Assembly (NCBI RefSeq): GCF_051521505.1
Contig: NZ_CP150356.1
Coordinates: 9,176,001 to 9,240,000 of the forward strand
Reading direction: 5' to 3'
Source: Sorangium sp025924095
GTDB taxonomy: Bacteria > Myxococcota_A > Polyangia > Polyangiales > Polyangiaceae
DNA length: 64,000 nucleotides
Below, piece by piece: positions 17,401-25,061 of this stretch (within the stretch, counting starts at the first letter, position 1; each line of letters begins with the position of its first letter). Under the pieces are notes generated by a model. It saw only the letters and a list, made by a program, of their open reading frames with translations. It was not told the DNA's origin and made no database searches. Made by a program: the position numbers and the translations under genes.

Positions 17401-18351
17401 GATCTCTTGCTCGGAGAACTCCGCGTTGACGAAGGTTGCAAGACAGGCGATCTGGATGGCCAGGAACCGGAGTTGCTCAATGGAAGGCCCGGGGGCACGC
17501 GCCACATCCTTCGGCTTCCGTCGCAGCATTTCCTTCAAGCGCTGGTCGACGCAGATCCTCCTGGAAGGAGGGAGAGGACGGCCGGCGGCGAACTCGCGGG
17601 CCAGGTAGAAACCGTCGAAGGGCGTCTCCAGCAGCCCTTCGATCCCGCGCTCGTAGCACTGCTCCCTGAAGCGACGCAGGTCTGCGGCGTTCGGCACGAT
17701 CTGCGCGTATGCTGCGTCGTCGAGGCGGTCCGCGCCGTAGGTTACGAATCCCTCGTCGACCAGCCAGCGCGGATCGTACGCCACGCGCCGGCAGGTCACG
17801 CTCACATGGGCAAGCGTGGCCGCGTGCGTGCCGAAGAAGTGTTCGACGTCGACAATGCGCCCAGTGTCCGGCCGTGCCTCATCGAGGGCGTCGAGGAAGA
17901 GCGCGCATCCGGCGGAGTGCTCCTGCCGTGCGCGCCGGAAGAGCCCGCCGCTCTTGCGGTCCAGCACCTCTTCGATCGGCGTCTGCGAGCTGAGCAGCTT
18001 CAACCAGTCACCGAAGAGAGGAAGCGGGGCCGCCTCGTCAGCGAGGAACCGCTCCGCAGCCTGCTCAAACGCGAACTGGAGAATGCGGCTCTTGCCTGCC
18101 CCGGCATTCCCGAGCAGTACGAGCCGCCTCTCGCGGTGCAGTTCGTTGTCCGGCAGCACGCCCAGCGCCCGGGCCCTGTCACGATCATGCGGCCACCATA
18201 GGAGTGGGTTGCTGCTGCCGTACTCGTCCACGGGACGGTGCTCCTTGAGCACCAACCGGCGGACATAAGGCTCCTGGAGCCTTGCAAGTTCGCGTCGCAC
18301 CTCGGCCAAGCGCTCACGCACGAACTGCCGCGCGTTTTCCAGGAAGGTCAT
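14401..18351 (-). CDS. NACHT/STAND NTPase with HEAT-like repeats and C-terminal PD-(D/E)XK nuclease-like domain
   Basis: A 1316-residue single protein. Walker A 'GNAGAGKS' is at residues 81-88 and a NACHT-like Walker B 'LFLDALDEA' at 151-159. A long helical region (about 400-1100) has HEAT-like repeat character ('DDDSDDIRASALEAYALV'). At 1144-1259 there is a PD-(D/E)XK pattern: Asp1155 in 'GYCDLLI', then Glu1173-x-Lys1175 in 'VILELKV', then 'LEEQLVERYM' and 'GAFIVLWF'. The last ~57 residues are a basic tail. NACHT/Avs-type proteins sense phage products and trigger a nuclease. Here the nuclease is C-terminal, unlike most Avs proteins. GC is visibly lower than in the flanks, suggesting transfer. 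Defence is inference. Confidence 0.8.
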   Translation of the reverse strand: MTFLENARQFVRERLAEVRRELARLQEPYVRRLVLKEHRPVDEYGSSNPLLWWPHDRDRARALGVLPDNELHRERRLVLLGNAGAGKSRILQFAFEQAAERFLADEAAPLPLFGDWLKLLSSQTPIEEVLDRKSGGLFRRARQEHSAGCALFLDALDEARPDTGRIVDVEHFFGTHAATLAHVSVTCRRVAYDPRWLVDEGFVTYGADRLDDAAYAQIVPNAADLRRFREQCYERGIEGLLETPFDGFYLAREFAAGRPLPPSRRICVDQRLKEMLRRKPKDVARAPGPSIEQLRFLAIQIACLATFVNAEFSEQEIVDWLDESRSLGEHRHRPSAEAVSALVQQPLFVKQDGRCRFVHQLYHEHLTAEGLDGMPLRKQRQILRVPADGPERVHVNLRGVAMALAERNERYRDHLLEDEPIIAGLAEPAALPQEVRDTLAKKIIERGMAQDLIPWAGVRPHGRSPQDALRKFRPHDVAALLAPYLSSDDPRARDWGVAVAKTWGGAMDLNPIMVKLALDTTQNVNVRNRALRGVAATMDIASVRRLRGLFDDDSDDIRASALEAYALVEAPSPADYFSKILRGRRDTTTHGPLEGEIYRYCLRLTPEALTEAFSVMPSVQEQMGDLWRRALQGLYQHAQKIGFYDIPVDLILEDWSQADYGSEFGDATASRLLQASPALLRRVWDHATQSLSTGNASFEVYKVSSRLAKAAGDALLDLLPGSCDGLTEAQDRFLSHAIYRWLEDHRTPEAISLARSRAPAFSSRFCMIPQHVTVSSEQSLLEWRAKLAEVVRANTNERTKVENICRKLLSRGNRQDWAVILDDLRQADPDLWRRCIFHILEGEDYFFMPGTVLTYLRDLGSDVYVHRCLERLERGDVRPLGDHEMVLYLERFKPCGYEGALKEHYRREIIRCDEMNPRYHDAVTFLALLLLLEAGDAWAWSELEERISQGRVPLLDDDILFPRSHSEKGGASLFMSAAARASANAVRMLADWYALVRATPTTNRWHRSDSLQAFLLGIMEAVDRASTIGELARLRAAANYVDARWLSHVSEDVESRLSMSAWSAGYLLDFINRERVGAVHTERDLFEWTCDALGRLAEGFEKRAEAVAGFWDDQGPKQETDCQNVLWPLLRKELQSAGLSATIDDEIPIREGYCDLLIQRPMSEGPPFRVILELKVAHACYGERELIDRLEEQLVERYMLPTGARHGAFIVLWFKCDRYDYPTAWSDKAAFAAALEDRRRSVGERRQLTLASYVFDMTTRWRGQRKVRKDERERRTPKTKAREGAARVAGKTRAASKATRASQPREGASTRRSRDS
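14467..14500 (-). other. Perfect stem-loop within the 3' end of the NACHT gene
   Basis: CGCTGCCCGAGTT (14467-14479) pairs exactly with AACTCGGGCAGCG (14488-14500): a 13-bp stem with an 8-nt loop. It lies inside the codons of the basic, low-complexity tail. It may be an old terminator over which the reading frame has been extended, or a 3' RNA structure of this gene. Confidence 0.5.
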
Positions 18352-19198
18352 GACCGCGCCGGGGATCCCGGATCGAGTCGAGCACCGAAGGGGCGCCCAC
18401 GCTTCTCTTGTCCAGTACCTGATGCCACGGACGTGTCGAAGAGCTTGTCCATACGCCTGCCTGCCCGCATGTTACTCGTCGCGATGCGCGGGCCGGAAGC
18501 GTCTTCTGAGGCGGAGCCATCCGCCAAGTGCCGCCCGCTGCACGGCAAAATGCTGCCAGCGGGCGTCGATCGCCTTCCGTGGTGCGGCGAGTGGCCGGCT
18601 ACGATCGACGATCGCCGCAGAAGGCGCGCCGATCAGCCGTCCACCATCGACGACCGCCGAACCCGGGGCGGCATTCGCCGCCCCTCCGCCGACGATCGCT
18701 CGACCACCGCCGACGATCGCCTGTCGCCGACGCGCGCGCCTTCGCAGGCGGCGTGCCGACGCGGGTCGATGGGATCTCACGTGGGAAACTCAGGCATGGC
18801 GACGCCAAGGCGGAGCGCCGCGCCGTCACCTGGGACGCCGAACAAGCCGATGGAACCGGCGGGCACTGCGGCGCCAGCAGCTCATCCACAGGCGGTTAAC
18901 GCTCGGGTGCTGCGCCGGCCAGCGCGACGCGCCGGAGCTCCGGCCGTGGCCGGCATCGTGCCTGGGACGCGTCGATTCGTTCGAGCTGGCGGACGGCCGA
19001 GATGGGGGTCGAGCAAGCGTGACTTGTGTCCTCTGCCCGGTGCGTGCTCGGTGTTACCTTCGAGTGAACCGACTCCGCTCGTGGGGGAGGGCTGCCATCA
19101 ATGCGGGCTCGCCCCCGTCGCCGGACGCCGCGGGCACGACGAGCAGCCGGCCGATCGTCTCGTGGACGACACGAGCCGCGACGTGATCCCCGAGGGCG
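18352..19198. other. Gene-free stretch with degenerate 'CCGACGATCGC' motif
   Basis: No credible gene is seen on either strand; all frames are low in complexity and lack ribosome sites. Between about 18600 and 18735 the word 'gacgatcgc' and variants recur at least four times (18607, 18645, 18692 and 18713 regions), giving spurious open frames. The promoter of the NACHT gene should lie at the left end of this stretch, but no consensus element stands out. Confidence 0.5.
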
Positions 19199-19623
19199 AC
19201 GGCGCGGCTGAGGGCGCTGGCGAGCGAGGCGACTATGGCGGCGCGCGGCGACGGAGTCGGTCGGCGCGAGCTCTCTGATCCCAAGGCTCGCCGATTGGGC
19301 CCACGTTGGGTCCATGCCTTCCGAGGGGGGCGATCCGTCGTCAGGTCCCTCCGAAATCCCCGCGGATCCGACGGATCGCCACGGTTCGCCACCGCAAATT
19401 CGTCCTTGGGCAACGAATTTGCCGTGGCAAACCGTCGCGATCCGTCGCGTTTGCCGCGATCTGGGGGGCACCTGGCCACCGATCGCACCCCTTCGGAAGG
19501 CATGGGCCCAACGCGACGGGCCCAACCGGCGAGCCCCGGCCCCGGGGAGCTCGCGATGGTCGAGCCATCGCCTCGGGCCGCCGTGGTGGCCTCGCTCTCC
19601 GAGACGCTTGCCAGGGGCGCGGC
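19199..19623. repeat. Very long imperfect inverted repeat (about 200-bp arms, 9-bp loop)
   Basis: The two halves are reverse complements with scattered mismatches. The innermost GCAAATTCGT (19394-19403) and ACGAATTTGC (19413-19422) pair perfectly around a 9-base loop. Further out, CCATGCCTTCCGA (19311-19323) faces TTCGGAAGGCATGG (19491-19504), TTGGGCCC pairs near 19294/19525, and GAGCGAGGC (19222-19230) pairs with GCCTCGCTC (19589-19597), with only about 3 nt net length difference. Both strands translate to similar peptides because of the symmetry. Such a structure would fold into one huge hairpin as RNA. No gene is credible here. Confidence 0.85.
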
Positions 19624-19670
19624 CTCTGCCGTCGAAGCTGGGTAGAAGGTTGTAGCTACCCCCGCCACCC

Positions 19671-19715
19671 CAACCTGGGTCGGCACGCTCAACCTGGGTC
19701 GCTCAACCTGGGTCG
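19671..19715. repeat. Three copies of 'CAACCTGGGTCG'
   Basis: The 12-mer occurs at 19671-19682, 19690-19701 and 19704-19715, directly after the long inverted repeat and at the end of the lipoprotein gene that stops at 19722. A reverse-complement relative (CCCCAACCTGGGT) occurs at 12833-12845, between genes. It looks like a short intergenic repeat word of this genome. Confidence 0.55.
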
Positions 19716-19721
19716 GGTCAC

Positions 19722-20393
19722 TCAGGGCCGGGCTCCACCGCAGTCGCCCGGGCAATTGCAGTCGTTCTCACCCGCCCCGCAGGCGCCGTCGCCGCACTTC
19801 GCGCAGAGGTGCGCGTCGGGCGCCGTGGTCACGCACGCACCGTCGACGCGCTCCATGCTCGCGATGGGCGTCAGATCCGGGCAGCAGGTCGTGAACGACT
19901 TGCCCGACGCCATCCCTCCCTCGCCCGAGCAGCGCGACGCAAGCGCCGCGCACGAGCCGTCGGCTTGCTGGACATACCCGGGCAAGCAGTCGCACTGCGG
20001 CCGCCGGGGGCGCAGCACCGGCACCGTGCCGGCCGGACCTCTCGGCCCGAGCTGAACGGCGGTCGCCGCCGGAGACCGCGCCGGCGCGGCGCCGTCCGGG
20101 CTCGCTGGCGGCGGGGGATTGGCTCCCTCCGGGCCCGTCGGCCCCGCGGGAGGCGTGGCGATCTTGCCGTCGGGCGTCTGGGACTCGACCGGGATCCAGT
20201 CGACGATCTGGCCGTCCGGCGTGACCGTGGTGGCCACGACGTGCTGGCGGGGAGGCCGCGGCGTTCCCCCCGGCGCGCAGGGGTTGTCAGCGTCCGGGCG
20301 AGGGGGCCCCGCCGGCTCGGGCTCCCCAGCGGCGCAGCCCGTGGCGAGGAGCAGCAGGGGGCACAGGACCAGAGCAAGCGCTTTCATGGACAT
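19722..20393 (-). CDS. Secreted Cys-rich lipoprotein with collagen-like linker
   Basis: A 223-residue protein with a signal peptide and lipobox ('LLLLATGC', cysteine about 20). A Pro/Gly-rich middle contains collagen-like 'GPTGPEGANPPPP' and 'GPRGPAGTVP'. The C-terminal third is Cys-rich: 'CDCLPGYVQQADGSC' resembles an EGF-like turn, and 'CGDGACGAGENDCNCPGDC' is the repeat common in myxobacterial surface proteins. Probably an outer-membrane-anchored structural or binding protein. It is divergent from the multiheme cytochrome gene at 20540; 146 bases separate them and should hold both promoters. Confidence 0.75.
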   Translation of the reverse strand: MSMKALALVLCPLLLLATGCAAGEPEPAGPPRPDADNPCAPGGTPRPPRQHVVATTVTPDGQIVDWIPVESQTPDGKIATPPAGPTGPEGANPPPPASPDGAAPARSPAATAVQLGPRGPAGTVPVLRPRRPQCDCLPGYVQQADGSCAALASRCSGEGGMASGKSFTTCCPDLTPIASMERVDGACVTTAPDAHLCAKCGDGACGAGENDCNCPGDCGGARP

Positions 20394-20539
20394 GGAAACA
20401 CGGTAGCCCGCGGGATCTTACGGCGCCGCGCCGCCTGCGCCGGCGGACACCCGGCGGACACCGTGGCGGAGCGGCCGGCGTCGCGCGGGTGCCTCGGAGG
20501 TGACGCAGCGGCGGGGGTGTTGTAGCCGCAACGATCGCT

Positions 20540-21688
20540 GTGCCGCGCTGTGGACCTGGCCTTGGCTTGCTGATCGCGGGCGCCCTCGCGGGCGCGTGCG
20601 CTGCCGCGCCGGACGCGCCCGCGCGGCCGAGAGGCGAGGTCGAGGCGCCGGCTTTCAGCGCGCTGCCTGGGGCCGCGGAGGCGGCGCGGGTGCCCATGCC
20701 GAGGCCGGCGCGGGCGCGGCTCGGGGCGGCGGTGAGCGCGAACCGGGCCTGCGAGGGGTGCCACGAGGAGGTGGCGCGGGAGTGGCGCGCGTCGCTCCAC
20801 CACCGGGCGAACACCGAGCCGGCCTACCGGCGGGCGTTCGCGATCGAGCCGATGCCGTTCTGCCGGGCTTGCCACGCGCCCGAGGCGAGGCCGGAGGAGC
20901 CAGAGCCGGAGGCGCTCGGGGCGCTCGGGGTGGGGTGCGTGACGTGCCACGTGACGAGCGACGGCGAGGGCGAGCTCGCGGGGCCGGCGGTGGCGCCGGT
21001 GCTCGCAGCGCCGTGGGCGGGGAGCGGGTCGCCGCCGGCGGCGCCGCACGCGGTGATCCGGGACGCGCGGTTCGGGGGCGCGGACGCGTGCGCGGCCTGC
21101 CACGAGTTCGCGTTCCCCACGGCGCGGGGGCGGTCGGCCGCGGAGCTGATGCAGTCGACCGTCGCCGAGCACCGCGCGTCGCCGGCCGCGGACCAGCCCT
21201 GCGCGGCGTGCCACATGCCGCGCGGGCCGGGGGGTCGGCGCAGCCACGGGTTCGCAGGATCGCGGGACGAGGCGCTCGTGCGGAGCGCCGTGGCGGTGAC
21301 GGCGCGGCGGCTCTCGGCGAGGCGCGTGGCGGTGACGCTCGCGCCCGCGAACGCCGGGCACGCGTTCCCGACGGGGGATCTGTTCCGGAGGCTCGAGGTG
21401 TCGGCCGAGGCGCTCGGGCCCGACGAGCTGGTGCTGGGGCAGGACGAGCGCTACCTGACGCGGCATTTCGTGCTGCGGCCCGGGACGATCGGGCGGAAGC
21501 TCGTGGCCGACGATCGGGTGCACGCGGAGCCCGTGACGGTGGAGCTCGACGTCGGGACCGCCGGCGAGGGACGGACGATCGCGTGGCAGGTGGCCTACCA
21601 GCGGGTGGCACACCCGAACGGGGTGGACCTGCGCGAGGCGGAGATCGAGGGCGAGATCCGGGTGGCGTCGGGGAGGCTCGCGCCGTGA
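20540..21688 (+). CDS. Multiheme c-type cytochrome
   Basis: Exported 382-residue protein with an Ala-rich signal peptide (possible lipobox 'LAGAC'). Five heme-binding C-x-x-C-H motifs are visible: CEGCH, CRACH, CVTCH, CAACH and CAACH, all within residues about 70-225. A C-terminal beta-rich part (about 250-380) begins with 'NAGHAFPTGD', a pattern seen in cytochromes of the cytochrome c554-like family. It should act in periplasmic electron transfer. Its stop is 18 bases before the next lipoprotein gene, so the two are likely co-transcribed. The redox partner is unknown. Confidence 0.85.
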   Translation: MPRCGPGLGLLIAGALAGACAAAPDAPARPRGEVEAPAFSALPGAAEAARVPMPRPARARLGAAVSANRACEGCHEEVAREWRASLHHRANTEPAYRRAFAIEPMPFCRACHAPEARPEEPEPEALGALGVGCVTCHVTSDGEGELAGPAVAPVLAAPWAGSGSPPAAPHAVIRDARFGGADACAACHEFAFPTARGRSAAELMQSTVAEHRASPAADQPCAACHMPRGPGGRRSHGFAGSRDEALVRSAVAVTARRLSARRVAVTLAPANAGHAFPTGDLFRRLEVSAEALGPDELVLGQDERYLTRHFVLRPGTIGRKLVADDRVHAEPVTVELDVGTAGEGRTIAWQVAYQRVAHPNGVDLREAEIEGEIRVASGRLAP

Positions 21689-21706
21689 GCGGACGGAGGA
21701 GGAGCG

Positions 21707-23335
21707 ATGATCAGGCGAAGGGCGTGGTGGGGGCTGGGCGGGCTCGTGATGGCGATGGCCGGGTGCGGACCGGCGCCGGCGCCGCAGGCGGCGGACGGGC
21801 CGCGCGCGGAGGCCGCAGCAGAGGGGCCGGGCGCGTCGGGTACGGCAGGCGCGGCAGGCGCGGCAGGCGCATCGAGCGCCGTGGGCGCCGTGGGCGCGGC
21901 GGGCGGGGTGAAGGCGGACGAGGCGCCGACCCCGGCGCCGCCGCCGAGGTCGGTGTTCACGCCTGTGGCGCAGGTCCCGGCGGAGATCGATCTGCGGCTG
22001 CACCCGGTGGAGGGCGCGCTGCTCGTGTCGACCATCAATCTGATGACGCCCGAGGGGGAGCAGATCGCCTCCGCCGTCGGCGTGCTGAAGGATGGGAAGA
22101 TCGAGTTCCCGAAGCGGCTGCACCTGCCGGGGTGGTGGGTGGCCGTGACCGGCGTCCACGGGCGCTATCCTGACCAGCTCGACCTGATCGCGACGGGCAC
22201 CACGGGCCGCACCGGCATTGCCGAGCACTACGTGCTGGGGGCGCAGGGCTGGGTGCGGCGGGTGAGCGACCAGGGGCTGTCGTTCACCGGGGTGGCGAGG
22301 ATGGGCAGCTCGCTCGTGGGGCTGGCGGGGCCGACGATGATGGGGGTCCCGAAATTCATCACGCTGCGCGGGCCCAGGGTGGGGCTGACGATCACGCCGG
22401 CCCCCAAGAAGAGGCCATGCCGCGGGTGGGAAGCGCCGCTGCCTTACCCGGAGGCCGAGGTCCGCCCGCGGGCCTTCGGGGCGACGCGCGATGGGACCGC
22501 GCTGAGCTACGGGGACGGCTGCAGCGGGGAGAGCGCCCTGGAGGTGTGGAAGCCGGGCGAAAAGGGCGCGACCCTCCTGCCCGTCCCGGCGCTGATCGAG
22601 GGGCAGAGCCCCGACGATGCGCTCACGCTGATCCTGCCGGGCCCCGGCGAGGGCGAGGCGTGGATCGTGGACGGGGGCGTGCTCCACTACAAGGGCGGGG
22701 AGCCGACGCCGATCGACCCGCCGGCGAAGGGCGCGCACGTGCTCACGGCGTCGGCGGCGCCGGACGGGACGCTGTGGGCGATCGCGGACGGGGCGCTGTT
22801 CGCGCGCAGGGGCGAGGCCTGGGAGCCGGCGCCGCTGCCCGACGGGGTGAAGGCCCAGGACGTGGCCGTGGGGAGCGACGGGGCGGTGTGGGTGGCGGCC
22901 GGCGGGGCGATCCTGAAGCACGGCGGCGCCGGCGAGGCCGCGGGCGCGGCGCCGGGGACCCTCCAGCTCCAGCAGGGGCCGCCGCCGAAATCCAGGGCGA
23001 ACCGGCCCATCCCCAGGGCCGGCGGGCCGAAGTGCCCGCAGAACCTCGTTGTGCTCTACACGTTCAGCAAGACGGCGCCGGACGACTACGACTTCCCGCT
23101 GACGCGCAAGGCGCTCAAAGGACGCACGGAGTTCTCGCCGGCGCGCTTCGTTGTGACGCGCGACAGGGGGCAGCGCTTCTTCGCCGCGTTCGTGCCGAGC
23201 TGGGATCTCGCGAAGAAGCTGCAGGAACGGATCAAGACCGATGTGCAGGGCTCGACGCCGCAGATCGTGTGCGCCGAACCGGAGGTGGTGCGGGATCTGA
23301 AGCTGGATCTGAAGACGGGAGAGGTCGCGAGGTGA
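21707..23335 (+). CDS. Lipoprotein with propeller-like repeats, partner of the multiheme cytochrome
   Basis: A 542-residue lipoprotein. The signal ends in 'VMAMAGC' (Cys about 20), followed by an Ala/Gly linker ('GTAGAAGAAGASSAVGAVG') and then short strand repeats of beta-propeller style: 'GLSFTGVARMGSSLVGLAG', 'LWAIADGALFARRGEAWEPAPL' and 'DVAVGSDGAVWVAAGG'. The last 100 residues have paired Cys ('CPQNLVVLYTF', 'IVCAEPEVV'). No catalytic residues are recognisable. Location 18 bases after the cytochrome gene suggests a joint surface or periplasmic role. The ATG follows 'ggaggagcg', a strong ribosome site. Confidence 0.7.
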   Translation: MIRRRAWWGLGGLVMAMAGCGPAPAPQAADGPRAEAAAEGPGASGTAGAAGAAGASSAVGAVGAAGGVKADEAPTPAPPPRSVFTPVAQVPAEIDLRLHPVEGALLVSTINLMTPEGEQIASAVGVLKDGKIEFPKRLHLPGWWVAVTGVHGRYPDQLDLIATGTTGRTGIAEHYVLGAQGWVRRVSDQGLSFTGVARMGSSLVGLAGPTMMGVPKFITLRGPRVGLTITPAPKKRPCRGWEAPLPYPEAEVRPRAFGATRDGTALSYGDGCSGESALEVWKPGEKGATLLPVPALIEGQSPDDALTLILPGPGEGEAWIVDGGVLHYKGGEPTPIDPPAKGAHVLTASAAPDGTLWAIADGALFARRGEAWEPAPLPDGVKAQDVAVGSDGAVWVAAGGAILKHGGAGEAAGAAPGTLQLQQGPPPKSRANRPIPRAGGPKCPQNLVVLYTFSKTAPDDYDFPLTRKALKGRTEFSPARFVVTRDRGQRFFAAFVPSWDLAKKLQERIKTDVQGSTPQIVCAEPEVVRDLKLDLKTGEVAR

Positions 23336-23348
23336 AGACTGGCGACCC

Positions 23349-23416
23349 GACCGAGGTTGCGGCGGCCCGCCCTCGGTCACTCCGGACGGCTCCGGGGGCC
23401 CTCACGGGCCGGAGCC
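23349..23416. terminator. Two tandem hairpins between convergent genes
   Basis: GACCGAGG (23349-23356) pairs with CCTCGGTC (23371-23378), and GGCTCCGG (23388-23395) pairs with CCGGAGCC (23409-23416). The second stem reaches into the last codons of the minus-strand DUF1287 gene. They sit exactly at the convergence of two operons, so a bidirectional terminator is the natural reading. Confidence 0.55.
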
Positions 23417-24184
23417 GGTTCGAGCTTCCTCGACCTCCTCGTGCGCCGCCGCCGGCTGAACCCTGAAGTGGCCGAGCACGGTCCAGGCGTCGAGCGCATC
23501 GTCCTCGCTCGGCCTCGGGCCGATGTTGTGAAGGACGAGCGGGAGGCCGCGCGGCCCCTTGCGGTCGCTGACGATGCCGACGTGATCCGGCGCGCACGCG
23601 GGGCACCGCTTGAGGGCCCAGACCACGATATCGCCAGGCTTCCATGTGCTCACCGCGGCCTCGTCGAACGTCCTCGGGAGCGGCGTGGCGTGGGCGCGCA
23701 GGTAGGTGAGCATCGGTCCGACGCGGCGATGATCGATGTTGCGATCGGGGCGCTCGACCGTCGTGTAGGCGGCGCGGCGCGCGAGGACGTCTTCGTGAAT
23801 CCTCTTCTGGAGATCGACGCCCGTGGCGCGGACGGCGCGGATGACGACATCGGTGCAGACGCCGCGATCGGGGGCCGGATCGCCGCCCGGGTAGCCGATG
23901 GCGACCCAGGCGGGATCGTAGGTGACGCCCCGGGCGACCTCGAGGCGCGCGCGAGCAACGATGGCGCTGGAGGACGCCGCGGCGGGGGCGGGCCCGGCGA
24001 GGGGCGCTGGAGCAGACGCGTGCGCGGAGGTCGGGCCGGGCGCGGACTTCGCCGCGGGCACGGGGGTCCGCACGAGCGCAGGCGCAGGGGCCGGCGCGAC
24101 GCGGATCTCGCGGGGAGCGAGCTCTGGCGAGCTACAGGCCAGGAGGGGTACCGCGGCGACGAAGGCCCGGAAGCGTGAGCTCAT
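23402..24184 (-). CDS. DUF1287 domain protein (NlpC/P60-like amidase fold), secreted
   Basis: The start is the ATG at 24184, just after a GAGGAGGGG ribosome site, giving 260 residues. A signal peptide ends near 'LLACSS', then comes a Pro/Ala linker to about residue 80. The DUF1287 domain is very clear: 'GVTYDPAWVAIGYPGGD', 'DRGVCTDVVIRAVRATGVDLQ' with the conserved Cys, 'NIDHRRVGPML', 'WKPGDIVVWAL', 'HVGIVSD', 'VLHNIG' and 'LGHFRV'. The Cys/His arrangement is that of a papain-like fold, probably acting on cell-wall peptide or a related amide. The activity of the family is not well established. It is divergent from the MtfA-like gene. Confidence 0.85.
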   Translation of the reverse strand: MSSRFRAFVAAVPLLACSSPELAPREIRVAPAPAPALVRTPVPAAKSAPGPTSAHASAPAPLAGPAPAAASSSAIVARARLEVARGVTYDPAWVAIGYPGGDPAPDRGVCTDVVIRAVRATGVDLQKRIHEDVLARRAAYTTVERPDRNIDHRRVGPMLTYLRAHATPLPRTFDEAAVSTWKPGDIVVWALKRCPACAPDHVGIVSDRKGPRGLPLVLHNIGPRPSEDDALDAWTVLGHFRVQPAAAHEEVEEARTGSGP

Positions 24185-24266
24185 GACCCCTCCTCGGCCG
24201 AGGAGGACGATCTGTGACATGGCCCGTCTTCCGGCAGGGCCGCGCGAGCGGGTAGGATGGGCGTCG

Positions 24267-25031
24267 ATGCTGGCCTTTCTCAGGAGGCGGCGGCGCGCCG
24301 CCGTCCGCCGCGCGCCCTTTCCACCCGCGTGGCGCGCGATCCTCGACCGGAACGTGCCCTGCTTCAGCCGCCTCCCGACCGAGGACCAAGAGGAGCTCCT
24401 CGGGCATATCCAGGTCTTCCTGGCCGAGAAGCCGTTCGAGGGGTGCGGCGGCCTGGAGATCACCGACGAGATCCGGGTCACGGTGGCAGCGCAGGCGTGC
24501 CTCCTCCTCTTGCACCGCGAGACGGACTACTACCCCGAGCTCGAGGTCATCCTCGTCTACCCGAGCACCTACGTGGCCCGCGGCCGGGAGGTGCGGGACG
24601 GGGGCGTCGTCGTCGAGGGCGGCCGCGCGCGGCTCGGGGAGTCGTGGTCGCGCGGCGCGGTCGTGCTCGCGTGGGACGGCGTCCTCGCGGGCGCGGCGGA
24701 CGTGAGCGACGGTCACAACCTCGTGCTCCACGAGTTCGCGCACCAGCTCGACCAGGAGGAAGGCCCCGCCGACGGCGCGCCCGAGCTGCCGGAGCGCTCG
24801 ATGTACGCCGCGTGGGCGCGCATCCTCGGCCGCGAGTACGAGCGCCTGCTCCGCGACGAGGCGAGCCTCAAGCGCACGGTCATCGACCCCTACGGCGCGA
24901 CGAACCCGGCCGAGTTCTTCGCCGTCGTCACCGAGGCCTTCTTCGAGAAGCCACGCAAGCTCAGGGCGAAGCACCCGGAGCTCTACGATCAGCTGAAGGT
25001 GTTCTATCGGCAGGACCCGGCCGGCCGATAG
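24267..25031 (+). CDS. mtfA: MtfA-like zinc-dependent peptidase (M90)
   Basis: A 254-residue cytosolic protein. The zinc site 'HEFAHQLD' is at residues 155-162, with a downstream acidic partner in 'NPAEFFAVVTEAFFEKP', the arrangement of MtfA/DgsA-anti-repressor peptidases. 'FPPAWRAILDRNVPCFSRLP' and a terminal 'HPELYDQLKVFYRQDP' also match E. coli MtfA, which is linked to control of the glucose PTS repressor Mlc. Myxobacteria lack that exact circuit as far as I know, so the partner here is open. I chose the ATG at 24267; an upstream in-frame ATG lies within the divergent promoter region. Confidence 0.85.
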   Translation: MLAFLRRRRRAAVRRAPFPPAWRAILDRNVPCFSRLPTEDQEELLGHIQVFLAEKPFEGCGGLEITDEIRVTVAAQACLLLLHRETDYYPELEVILVYPSTYVARGREVRDGGVVVEGGRARLGESWSRGAVVLAWDGVLAGAADVSDGHNLVLHEFAHQLDQEEGPADGAPELPERSMYAAWARILGREYERLLRDEASLKRTVIDPYGATNPAEFFAVVTEAFFEKPRKLRAKHPELYDQLKVFYRQDPAGR

Positions 25032-25061
25032 CGGCGCCGCGGGCCGCCGCCCTCGCCACCC

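Noticed and set aside
18352..19300. Possible CRISPR array or direct-repeat array beside the NACHT gene
   Set aside because: The recurring 'gacgatcgc' words are short, irregularly spaced and without uniform spacers.
19235..19645. Frames on both strands in the long inverted repeat
   Set aside because: The two translations resemble each other only because the DNA is self-complementary; neither has homology or a ribosome site.
20384..23380. A 998-codon minus-strand open frame opposite the cytochrome and lipoprotein genes
   Set aside because: Composition is Arg/Pro/His-rich with no motif, whereas the plus strand shows five heme sites and a lipoprotein signal.
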